Shown in pieces: positions 34,681-45,575 of a stretch of 64,000 nt of DNA; positions within the stretch are counted from its first letter, which is position 1; each line of letters begins with the position of its first letter. Both the position numbers and the translations under genes were made by a program. Below the pieces are notes generated by a model that did no database searches, was not told where the DNA came from, and saw only the letters and a list, made by a program, of their open reading frames with translations. This DNA comes from Ischnura elegans (taxonomy: Eukaryota > Arthropoda > Insecta > Odonata > Coenagrionidae): the NCBI RefSeq assembly GCF_921293095.1, contig NC_060259.1, forward strand, positions 5,456,001 to 5,520,000, in the 5' to 3' direction.

Positions 34681-35619
34681 CAAAGTTTCAGGCATTACTC
34701 AGTGGTGCTTATGTAAACTTACTTAAATAAAAATACTTCATGTAGTCCACATTGTTTATTTTCTGACCTTGATTCCCTCCTAGTAATCAGTCACAAAAAT
34801 AACATATGCTATAATCACTCACGTACTGAAACATGTATTACGTGTTGGCTAAAGGCGACTGTAAATTCTAGTATCACCAAACATCTAATCGAGAACAACT
34901 ATCCCAGTGATTTCACATCTGAGATCTACCACACACTGAGACAAAAGAAATTAAGTCCCCACTTTTTGTCATGAAGAACTGGAGATTATTGAGGTGACAA
35001 AATCAAATGAAACGCAGGAATTAAACAGTCATGATTTACCATTTCATTCACCTTACTTTTTCTAACCTTTTCTACCCGCCCTCTATGTACCTAAAATTTT
35101 ACTTGTTCTTCTGTTTACTACAATGCATACTTTCAACCACAGCACCTACTCCTCTGCCACTTTGTCATTTCATGACATAAACTTCCCAGACGGCACAGGA
35201 AGTTTTCGTACCTAAATACGAGGGTGGACAATCAAGATACAAAAATCGCGCTTAGGAAGTTACTTAGAAGGTTTTGTTTCTTTATTTCCTTTAATGACGA
35301 AAAAAGATGCAAGAGGACTGGCAAATTCATATGCATCGATAAAATTGTATCTCATCGATAAAACTGTATTCGGTCTGGGACTATTTTCTTTCGCGGGTGG
35401 TGCCATCTGGTGCCATCGTGCCCTATCCTCCTAGAAAGATCACATGCCTTCACAAGCCGTTGGAGATCGCGTCGTTTACGTCACGTCTCACTACATTTCA
35501 GGGATTTTTGTGGTTAAGTTAGTGAAGAATAGAGTGTCTGGTAATGTGGAAGTTTCCCTTATTCTTTAATTTCATTCACTGGGCTTCAGAAACGTGTTTG
35601 TGAGATATTTTTGTTAGAA

Positions 35620-35767
35620 ATGCCTTTCGTGTGTGTATTGTCGGGATGTAATGGAAACTCCGGGACATATGGTTCAAGTTTTTAGCTCTCCAAAAGATCC
35701 TGAGTTGAAGAAGAAGTGCATTTGGGCGATAAGAAGAAAACATTTCACCCCTACGAAAAACTGTGAG
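35620..35767 (+). pseudogene. THAP zinc-finger exon 1
   Basis: It encodes MPFVCVLSGCNGNSGT in one frame. A +2 insertion relative to the other copies (ACATATGG versus ACATGG) does not restore the frame, and TAG follows. The second frame carries SKRS/PKDPELKKK, CIWAIRRK and NCE before a GTATGT donor. Ligand spacing is THAP-like, but the finger is split between frames. Confidence 0.75.
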
Positions 35768-36189
35768 GTATGTACTCTTTCTCGCTGTAATTATTTGGAT
35801 GTAATTTTAAGTCAGAAGTGGCTATTCAGTACTAAAAATGGTGATTCAAAATATTGTAGCAGCAATTCTTTTGAAAATTCTTGCATTTTAGTTGTCTTTT
35901 TTGTATTAATTCATTCGGTAAACGTGTGGTTAAAGGAGAAACTAGGAATAAGCTGCCAAGTTTATAGGATCGAATATTGCTTCTTAGCTTGCCCTATGGT
36001 GTATTACACGTCGACTTTCATCATTTCAAATTATCTTATGCTATAGTTTAAAACAATAAAAATATCAGGCATACAAATATTTACTATATTTACGAGCCTA
36101 GTAATTTGATTTCTCATGCAGAAATACCAAAAATTGGAAATGATTTGACCTAATAAGTTACATGGTATTTTATTATTTATTAATTTTAG

Positions 36190-36400
36190 GTGTGTGAGCT
36201 TCACATTGCACCATTGTGATATCAGAAAGTAATCTGTGGCCTTGGACGAGAAGACGAGGAGAAAATTCTTGCTGAATGGAAGGTGCCCAGATTGGAGGAA
36301 GGTACCATTGCTTCACTGTTACCTGTCGCCAAGAAGACAGACATTGTGGCAGAAGTGACATATTTGTGGATGTGGATTTGATTTGTGCAAGTTGGTGCAG
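36190..36400 (+). pseudogene. THAP-element exon 2
   Basis: A polypyrimidine-type acceptor (TTATTAATTTTAG) precedes VCELHIAP, which supplies C-x2-H in phase with exon 1. A frame change follows, then EKILAE, then VPRLEEGTIASLLP. This last stretch resembles the proline-serine-phenylalanine tail that follows THAP fingers in transposon proteins. The stops show it is non-functional. Confidence 0.65.
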
Positions 36401-37162
36401 TGATAGTGGACGTTCATCGGAGAAAGTATTGACGATAGTTTGTATGTATCGACCAGTCCTCTTTTAAATAATTTTCTATTCGAAAGAGAATAAGAGTAAT
36501 TGTTTCGCTAAATTAGATGTGGGATAGAAGAGAAAATTGGAAATATTATTGTGGTTGACAATAGAAAATACATAATATATGTATTGTATTTCTGTGGGTT
36601 TTTTCTTTCCTGCCTCTTTAAAATTTCTTGCGGTGGTGACTTCATGCAAAGTAAGTATAAAATCGGAGGTGTGATCTAAGAGATAACATGTTTTATTTTA
36701 CAAGTGTTTATGCTGGTGATTTGGCAGGACTTTCATATTTTTAATAGGTTGATACATTTACTGCAGTTACCTAGGGACTTTTACTCATACCAAATAATTT
36801 TTCAAATACCTTAGCGCCTGATATGGGTAAGTTTTAGTAGCTGAGACTGAACTATACGTTAATTTTTGCTTGCATTTTGATGAATTCGATCATACTAATA
36901 GCAGATGTGTCAGCAATCCTGTTTCATCGGCAATTTTTATTTAAAAATCTTATTTCGTCAGGCTTTAGGGTAAGCTTTTTAATGCTCGTGGGCTATGTGA
37001 TGTCTTATTTAGTGTCAAAATTAATAAGAATTTACTCTCATTAACATCTCAAGGTTTCCAAGTAAGTACGAGCCACTTAACAATGCTGGATGCTGGTGGT
37101 GCGTGAATTAGCCGTGAGAATCTCATTTTTCGCAGAGTTATTTAAGTGGCCGAGTAAGTTTT

Positions 37163-37307
37163 GTAAGTTCTCAATGGGTAAATAATACTATATCATGAAT
37201 TCTAATTACCATGAAAAACTCACAACCGACAAAAACTTTGTCGGTCGTGAGTCTTTCATGGTAATTAGAATTCATGATATGGTGTTATTTACCTATTGAG
37301 AACTTAC
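37163..37307. repeat. 145-bp subterminal hairpin with nested hairpin
   Basis: The arms beginning GTAAGTTCTCAATGG fold onto the complement ending AACTTAC at 37307, almost without mismatches. The loop contains a second perfect stem (CACAACCGACAAA against TTTGTCGGTCGTG). The shorter form at 7217 lacks the nested stem. The copy at 41468-41612 has the same length. Confidence 0.85.
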
Positions 37308-38406
37308 AATTCATTCGTATCAAGGTTCTCGCTACGGTCGGTAGTTATCGATTGTGTTGCGTTCGATACATTTTTCGATCGTGCGAGTTACGATATAACT
37401 AATTTCGACCTAATCGATTGAGATTAGCCTGAGTGCCGTGTTCCTGCGCGCTATGTATCCAATCGTACGTGCTTAGTAGCGGACATTCACATGCTGCGTA
37501 CGCGCTTCGTCGACAGGCCGCGAATGGTATGTATCCATTGACGAAAAGCGACGGAGCGGCACAGTATCCCCTTAGTCAATGGGTACTATGTACATACGAA
37601 TTAGATACGGAGGGTTCTGTGCCGTCTGGGTTAATACCTGGCCCTTCTATTAACCGATGCCAAACTCCCCAACCCTGAATGCCCAGAGCACAATTTTAAA
37701 TTTAAATTACTGTAGGCCTAGACTTTTCTGGACTAAATGTAAATAACGCTTCATTTTATGTTTTAGAATTAAATATTATCAAAATTTAGTAATGATATGA
37801 CATAGTGAATTCATTTTTATGTATATTGCATATTATGTTGTGAAGTGTCCCGTACGTAACGTTACGTACGGGACAGAAAGAAATTGAACATTAGGGTATG
37901 TTTAAATTTTATTATTTTTTCACAACATCATAATTATTTAGTTTGACACAAAACCAGTTTAGAAAATTGTATTTTGAGTAGCTGTTTGTCAAGAAACTTT
38001 GTGAAAAAATAAATTTATATATTTTATGTTACGTACGGGACAAAGAAACAATCTACTTTTAAACACTGTATTTTACCATTATACTATCGCAAAATTAATA
38101 TAATTTTGTGATAGAAACTCTTATACTGTACTATATTTTGATATTATAATTACCAAGACACATAAAAATAGCATTTAGTCAAGCATTGATATGGCAACAC
38201 AACCTATGAAAATGGCAATTTTGGAACAGCTGATGAAGAGACGACTTTGAACCTAGGTTACCTACATATTTAAACATATTTGACTAAAATTCCTAGTAAA
38301 TACTCATAATATAACCTTATGAGAAGACAATCATGACACAATAAGTTAAATATAAAAAAATATTTTTATTTCCAAAAGTTACCTATTTTCATGGAATGGC
38401 CCATTA

Positions 38407-38954
38407 GAGGGGCAAGAATAGTACGTATTACCAAAAGTTCTCCAGGGGTGTAAGTCAAGTCGTAGTTCACAAAGGTCATATGGAGGTTGTTAGTATGAAG
38501 AAAATTTTAAGAACCAAGGTTTGGAGGAAAAGTATGCAAAAAGATGTTGAACAGTGGTGTAGATCCTGCCATGAATGTCAGTTAGTGGCTAGGAGTGACC
38601 CACTAGAACCAATAGTACGATCTGAATTGCCATGTCAACCATTGTAAGTTTGTATTTCCTTGGCCCCTAACCATCAGGTGGCAATTTGTTGATAGTGTTA
38701 GATTTGCACAGTCCTTATTTGTCTAAAGGCTTGTTCGCACGGTATGGTTTGCTAAAATCTATTTCATCAGATAATGGACCACCATTTAAAGATGCAGGAT
38801 TTCAGAGGTTTCTGAAAGATTTAAATATTATCCATCATTTTTCTACACCATATTGGCCCCGGGCAAATGGAGCGGTAGGATGCCAAAACAAGAACATTAT
38901 GAAAAGATTAAGGATTGCTGGCGCATCAAAGATAAGTTGGATAGAGGAACTTCT
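38407..38954 (+). pseudogene. Ty3/gypsy integrase remnant (zinc finger and part of core)
   Basis: After the ATTA junction the frame shows an HHCC finger (HKGHM ... CRSCHECQ, about 38467-38580). A deletion in the core follows, then FARYGL, SSDNGPPF and STPYWPRANGAV up to 38954. The Asp of SSDNGPPF is present. The position normally holding the third catalytic acidic residue reads Gly (AVGCQN). Frame breaks near 38643 and the deletion make it dead. Confidence 0.8.
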
Positions 38955-40068
38955 CCCATACAGCACAGGGAGAAATTTACTCGTGTATATTGAGTCGAAA
39001 TTTAGTGTAAGGAATAAGTCGAGATTTCGCCCATTTTTACACGTGTAAATGCTGTGTAAATTTGGTCCAACTCCCTTGACCCTTATAAACAAAAAATATG
39101 AAGCAAAGTGTGGGAGCAGATGCTAAGATGAGCAGCAATCCGAACATGATTAAAGTTTCAGGACAGATGATTCAATAAAGTCGTCCACCTTAGTACCAGC
39201 AAAATTTTCCCAACGAAATCTAGTTAAATCATTTAACGAATCATCTTGCGGCATATATTTTATAGGTGTATATTTTATTACGATTACATATATGCTCCAG
39301 TCGAAATACAAACGAGTTAACCATTAATTGCAACTAGAATGATGCTGCTTGTTAATTTAAAATTCTCAGTAATTTCGAATTACTTCCGTCAATGCCTCGC
39401 ATCACGCGAATTGAACGCTGGGAAAACAATCACGTAACGATATAACTTGTGTGACTCGAACTGGAAGCAAGAGACGACAACGACGACATCAACAATTTGC
39501 TAATTCTCTTTATCCTGGTGTGCTTGTGCTCAGTGAAACTACTTGCGGTTTTACCAAGGTTTTGTGGTTTTTTAAACTATTTGGCAGCACTTTTAAGATC
39601 CATCCATCATATCGTATTCGCTGTTATCCTATCCATTATGTCATTCACATTATTTTTCACATCATCACCACTATTGTTTTGTCCTGTACTACGTACGTAT
39701 TTCCTGATGAATTATTTTATACAGAGGAACCTTTTATTGACACAATAAATGAAATTTTTGAACGAATATGTTGACTATGTCTTATTACCTGTGTAGTATT
39801 AGTAATGTGCCACCGTTTGCGTGATCACTGCCATTTTCCGGTCATCAACAAGAAATCCTAACCCTGGTGGAGAAAGGAATAACTACAACGGTCCCGTTAT
39901 TGGGTTCTTTATGCATACACGTGTATTATCCGGTTTGTGGCGGACATAAGACCATATATACACCAGACTTATTCCGCTTTTACTCGGGTAATAACGGTTT
40001 TTACACGAGATAAAACACGTGAAATACACGACCTGTATGCCAGCTTGAGACCGTTTGTGCTGTATGGG
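38955..40068. mobile_element. 1.1-kb TIR element inserted in integrase gene
   Basis: CCCATACAGCACAG at the left is mirrored by GTGCTGTATGGG at the right. TCT lies just outside both ends (38952-38954, 40069-40071), and integrase coding resumes immediately afterwards. The subterminal regions carry TTACACG and CACGTG words in both directions. Open frames at 39451-39774 have no known domain. A 3-bp duplication fits Harbinger or CACTA-like relatives, but nothing else supports either. Confidence 0.8.
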
Positions 40069-40071
40069 TCT

Positions 40072-40700
40072 GATATACCTATCCTCACATTGAGCCACTC
40101 CCCACTTGGTAACAGGTTGCCCACCAGCAGCGTTGTTTTTAGGATGCAAGATTTGGTAAAAAAATTCCTGATTTACAGTTATGTATGCAGGTGAACCTGA
40201 TATTAGCTGTAATAATTAGAGACAGGGAGTTAATGTTGAAAGATGATGGTAAATTGTATGCTCATTTAAACTGTCTTGCAAAGCCTAGTCTTGTGGAACC
40301 AGGGGATGTGGTGTTAATGAAACAAGCTTGGGAAAACAAACTATCCACTCCCTTTAGACAAGATCCTGTGACCATTATAGAATCTAATGGAAATTCGGAG
40401 TTGATTTATGATAATCAAGGGAAACCTCATAGAAGGAATACTTCTCATGCTAAACCATATCTTCAGAGGGAACAAGAGAATGGGAATAAGGAAGAGAACT
40501 ACAATGAGCTAACACCAAGGGAGGATATAGTACAGTTGAGGACCAAAAATACGGTTTCCAGAAACCCAAAAAAAAACAGAAATCTAAAATGTTTGAAAAT
40601 TCTTCTGCATAGGGTTTCGACTAGACACCTCGTGGCACCGGCCTCTGAGCCTTGTTCTGGGACGAGTAGGATGTTAGCACACTCTGTAAACATACACTAA
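40072..40700 (+). pseudogene. Ty3/gypsy integrase C-terminal remnant
   Basis: Directly after the insert come motifs of the core/C-terminal boundary (ATPHLVTG, PPAALF). Then 40185-40700 is open, with GDVVLMKQ, ENKLSTPF and RNTSHAKP, as expected for the chromodomain-like integrase tail of Ty3/gypsy elements. A basic STRH segment precedes the terminal stop at about 40700. One stop interrupts the first part. Confidence 0.8.
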
Positions 40701-41138
40701 CAACCTGGGCACTTAGGGATCTCAAATATCAAGCACAAGAGCCTGAACACATTTATAAATTAATTAATTAACAAAACATACCATGAAGACCAGAAATCCA
40801 GAAACCCTTTGGTCCCAAGCTTTCCGGATTTGAGGTCCTCAACTGTAGATGGAGGAAAGAATTTGCAACCTAATCCTGTGATGGCAGGAAACAATTACAG
40901 GAAAACAGGAGACTCTCCAGGAGAGATGAGGTCAATGAGAGAATGCAATAAATCTACCTAGTTCTTTGCAGTATTATAAAATGTAGATCACTGAATAACT
41001 AGTATTTATTTATTATTTATTTACTGAACACTTAGTATTTAACATGCGCTGATTATTTAACATATGCCAAGCTTGTAAAAAGACTTTTGATTTATCTGGA
41101 ATGAAGAATGTTATTTTGGTTTATAAGTGAATTGGTTA
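40701..41138. other. Probable retrotransposon 3' non-coding region
   Basis: No gene recognised. It lies between the pol remnant and the next inserted element, in the position of a gypsy 3' leader to the LTR. Confidence 0.35.
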
Positions 41139-43645
41139 CCCAGACGGCACAGAACCCTCCGTATCTAATTCGTATGTACATAGTACCCATTGACTAAGGG
41201 GATACTATGCCGCTCCGTCGCTTTTCGTCAATGGATACATTCCATTCGCGGCCTGTCGACGAAGCGCGTACGCAGCATGTGAATGTCCGCTACTAAGCAC
41301 GTACGATTGGATACAAAGCGCGCAGGAACACGGCACTCAGGCTAATCTCAATCGATTAGGTCGAAATTAGTTATATCGTAACTCGCACGATCGAAAAATG
41401 TATCGAACGCAACACAATCGATAACTACCGACCGTAGCGAGAACCTTGATACGAATCATTATGAATTGTAAGTTCTCAATAGGTAAATAACACCATATCA
41501 TGAATTCTAATTACCATGAAAGACTCACGACCGACAAAGTTTTTGTCGGTTGTGAGTTTTTCATGGTAATTAGAATTCATGATATAGTATTATTTACCCA
41601 TTGAGAACTTACAAAACTTACTCGGCCACTTAAATAACTCTGCGAAAAATGAGATTCTCACGGCTAATTCACGCATCCCCAGCATCCAGAATTCTTAAGT
41701 GGCTCGTACTTACATGGAAACCTTGAGATGTTAATGAGAGTAAATTCTTATTAATTTTGACACTAAATAAGACATCACATAGCCCACGAGCATTAAAAAG
41801 CTTACCCTAAAGCCTGACGAAATAAAATTTTTAAATAAAAATTGCCGATGAAACAGGATTGCTGACACATCTGCTATTAGTATGATCGAATTCATCAAAA
41901 TGCAAGCAAAAATTAACGTATAGTTCAGTCTCAGCTACTAAAACTTACCCATATCAGGCGATAAAGTATTTGAAAAATTATTTGGTATGAGTAAAAGTCC
42001 CTAGGTCACTGCAGTAAATGTATCAACATATTAAAAATATGAAAGTCCTGCCAAATCACCAGCATAAACACTTGTAAAATAAAACATGGCATCTCTTAGA
42101 TCACACCTCCGATTTTATACTTACTTTGCATGAAGTCACCACCGCAAGAAATTTTAAAGAGGCAGGAAAGAAAAACCCACAGAAATACAATACATATATT
42201 ATGTATTTTCTATTGTCAACCACAATAATATTTCCAATTTTCTCTTATATCCCACATCTAATTTAGCGAAACAATTACTCTTATTCTCTTTCGAATAGAA
42301 AATTATTTAAAAGAGGACTGGTCGATACATACAAACTATCGTCAATACTTTCTCCGATAAACGTCCACTATCACTGCACCAACTTGCACAAATCAAATCC
42401 ACATCCACAAATATGTCACTTCTGCCACAATGTCTGTCTTCTTGGCGACAGGTAACAGTGAAGCAATGGTACCTTACTCCAATCTGGGTAACTTCAATTC
42501 AGCAAGAATTTTCTCCTCGTCTTCTCGTCCAAGGCCACAGATTATATTTTCTGATATCACAAGGTGCGATGTGAATCTCACACACCTAAAATTAATAAAT
42601 AATAAAATACCATGTAACTTATTAGGTCAAATCATTTCCAATTTTTGGTATTTCTGCATGAGAAATCAAATTACTATAGGCTCGTAAATATAGTAAATAT
42701 TTGTATGCCTGATATTTTTATTGTTTTAAACTATAGCATAAGATAATTTGAAATGATGAAAGCCGACGTGTAATACACCATAGGGCACGTTAAGAAGCAA
42801 TATTCGATCCTATAAACTTGGCAGCTTATTCCTAGTTTCTCCTTTAACCACACGTTTACCGAATGAATTAATACAAAAAAGACAACTAAAATGCAAGAAT
42901 TTTCAAAAGAATTGCTGCTACAATATTTTGAATCACCAATTTTAGTACTGAATAGTACTATAGTACTTCAGTACTGAATAGTTCGGGATGTTGATGCATC
43001 AACATCCCGAAGCCACTTCTAACTTAAAATTACATCCAAATAATTACAGCGAGAAAGAGTACATACCTCACAGTTTTTCGTGGGGGTGAAATGTTTTCTT
43101 CTTATCGCCCAAATGCACTTCTTCTTCAACTCAGGATCTTTTGGAAAGCTAAAAACTTGAGCCATGTCCCGGAGTTTCCATTACATCCCGACATTACACA
43201 CACGGAAGGCACTTTTAACAAAAATATCTCACAAACACGTTTCTGAAGCCCAGAGAATGAAATTAAAGAATAAGGGAAACTTCACCATTACCAGACACTA
43301 TTTTTCACAAACTTAACCACAAAAATCCCTGAAATGTGGTGAGACGTGACGTTAACCATGTCATCTCCAACGGCTTGTGAAGGCATGTGATCTTTCTAGG
43401 AGGATATGGCACGATGGCACCAGATGGCACCACCCGCGAAAGAAAATAGTCCCAGACCGAATACAGTTTTATCGATGAGATACAATTTTATCGATGCATA
43501 TGAATTTGCCAATCCTCTTGCATCTTTTTTCGTCATTAAAGGAAATAAAGAAACAAAACCTTCTAAGTAACTTCCTAAGCGCGATTTTTGTATCTTGATT
43601 GTCCACCCTCGTATTTAGGTACGAAAACTTCCTGTGCCGTCTGGG
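41139..43645 (-). mobile_element. THAP element, complete to both termini
   Basis: CCCAGACGGCACAG at 41139 is mirrored by CTGTGCCGTCTGGG ending at 43645 (2507 bp), with TA on both outer sides. On the minus strand exon 1 is at 43067-43212, with the ATG changed to GTG, and exon 2 begins near 42585. It also carries the 145-bp hairpin (41468-41612) and the 30-bp palindrome (42982-43011). Without it, the pol remnant would sit about 500 bp from the putative LTR start. Confidence 0.85.
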
Positions 43646-43715
43646 TAGTAAGTATCAGGATTTGCATTTGTTTTTGTTCAAGACTTTACGTTTATGTAAG
43701 GGTAAGAATGTCTCT

Positions 43716-43900
43716 TAAAGGAGAAAAGGGATGTTAAGTCCTAAGGTTTGCCACCATGCTCAGAAGTTGGGAATGAGAGTTCCGGTGTAAGAGTGATGAA
43801 CAATAAAGATGGCGAGATGTAAGGTGTGCTTACACATCGTTGATACATACTCTAATAGGTGATTGATCACCCAAGCTTGGTAGTACATATACCAACCTTT
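43716..43900 (+). repeat. Possible polypurine tract and LTR start
   Basis: AAAGGAGAAAAGGGA at 43716-43731 is followed by TGTTAAGTCC, the usual layout of a polypurine tract next to an LTR beginning TG. An AATAAA box lies at 43802-43807. No second LTR is in the window and the 3' border is not defined, so this is tentative. Confidence 0.35.
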
Positions 43901-45314
43901 ATGTTATGCTTAATGGTCTAAACTACCTAAACCTCTCACAGATGTTGGACATTGAAGTTGTAAAAATTATCCATAAAATAAAACTTGGGCTCATGTAACC
44001 TTACTTAAATTAATAAACAATAATAGTGATATTCATAAATATGAGAGCAAAATTTTCATATTACTTCTCTGAGTAAATCGGGACACAGATGTTCAAAAGA
44101 ACAAGCTCAGATCAGACATCAATATACATTTACATATTTTCAAATTTACTCACATTGCTGGAAGGCAGCTGTATTTCTCTTGAGGACATACAGTATATTT
44201 GGATCTGAGGGTCTACATCATTCTTTGTATCTAAATGTTCGACTCCTCCAGACGGTATTATTAGGGGCGTAGTCCAGTACAAGCTCCCAGTGCTCCGAAG
44301 CACTGGAAGCGAGTCTTTTCGTGGTCCAGTGGAAGCTACAAAAGCTCCCGTGGCGCTCTCGTACGTCACGCATGACGTCACTATATTCGCTTCTCTCTCG
44401 CTACAAACGCTCCCAAGAAATAGGTAGGGCGGCTGGAGCGAACCGGTTTTCAGCGCTAATTTGAACGGGAAGGAAGGCAAAAGAAAATGGTGTTCATAAC
44501 AATTGTGGACCTGGCCGGCAATAATATGACCATTTGGAGTTGATGGAAGAAGTCGCTAAGAGAGCCTGGATAGTAAATGCTAAAAACAAATGGTTAAAGA
44601 ACTATTCGGGGGATATTACGGTGAGGCAAATGGCTGTAACTCAATGGTTTCACAATTCAGAGTCGCCACGGGCCAGATCGGGGAAGAAATTGAGCGGCAA
44701 GACCAAGATATCTTATAAAATTTGTTGTTGTGATAATTAATTATATATAATATTATTTAATTATTAGTCGTTTAAGCTTGAGCTAGCGAGAAGGGGAGAT
44801 AGAAAATGGCTATTCGAAATTAATAAGACATGTAGTGAGTGAACTTTCCGGTCGAAGCATTAATTCCGTCCGTTACATATAAGAATTATGTTAATTTTGT
44901 AAGTTATATTGATTTATTTGTTATTTAGATCAATTATTAGTTATTTGAACTTGATATTGCGTGAAATTGAGATAGAATATGACTTCTTAGATTAGGGTAC
45001 GTGAACTTCTAGTTAAAGCATTCCGTTTGTTGCTTTTTGGCGGCCAACCTAGGTTTTCTTCAAGCTTTCCCCATGAAGATTGTATTCTCTGTTAAATGAT
45101 GATATCTTCCTCTAATCTTCAACTGAAGTTTAATCAATTATTGATGTTCGGTTGTATTTAACTTATGTAATTTTCTTAAGGTCAGGTTGACACGCATTGC
45201 ATTTATGCTTAAGGCTCGTTGTTGACGAGATTGGTTCAAGTGTAGGACTGCTTTTGAGACTGTCATACAATGTCATGAGTGCAATTGATAAATCGTATAA
45301 AGGACACTCCACTT

Positions 45315-45575
45315 AAGGCCTTTTTACACCTACATAAATCCGTACAAGTCTAAATGTATGAACGCGAGAAAGAACACGAAATGTACCGTACGGTTGCGTT
45401 GTTGCACGTTAAGTGGTTTCACGTGTAACCACTCAACTTGTGCAAATGCATGATCGACAAATTTAACCTATTTTAGCTAGGTTCAAACATTCGTACATGT
45501 TCCGTTTCGGTCCACAAAAATAATTCACGCAAATAGGCATTAACTTGTACCTGTATCGTTTAAACGCAGGCTTTT
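45315..45575. mobile_element. Diverged GGCC..TTTACAC MITE
   Basis: AAGGCCTTTTTACACC and GTTTAAACGCAGGCTTTT form imperfect terminal repeats. The core shares CGTACATGTTCCG, GTCCACAAAAAT and TTGTGCAAATGCATG with the inverted core of 24326-24560. It lies in the non-nested part of the Harbinger-like element. Confidence 0.7.

Larger units (their letters stand above)
35185..37630 (+). mobile_element. THAP element, complete to both termini
   Basis: CCCAGACGGCACAG at 35185 is mirrored by CTGTGCCGTCTGGG ending at 37630 (2446 bp). It contains THAP exon 1 (35620-35767), an intron, exon 2 (from 36190) and a 145-bp subterminal hairpin (37163-37307). No DDE domain or other transposase sequence is present, so the element is non-autonomous. 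The flanks are TT on both sides; no longer duplication is evident. Confidence 0.85.
32868..38402. mobile_element. GGGCCATTCCA TIR element with GTTACGTACGGGACA motifs
   Basis: GGGCCATTCCA at the left and TGGAATGGCCC at the right are terminal repeats. ATTA occurs just outside each end (32864-32867, 38403-38406), and the gypsy frame on both sides joins across it. The 15-bp motif GTTACGTACGGGACA occurs at 32881, 33061, 33251, 33271, 37861 and 38028, and inverted at 37846. The interior includes an hAT-like MITE (33689), a decayed minus-strand coding stretch (~34280-34680) and a THAP element (35185). Without the nested pieces it is about 2.8 kb. The superfamily is undetermined; a 4-bp duplication is unusual for cut-and-paste families with such ends. 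Confidence 0.8.
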
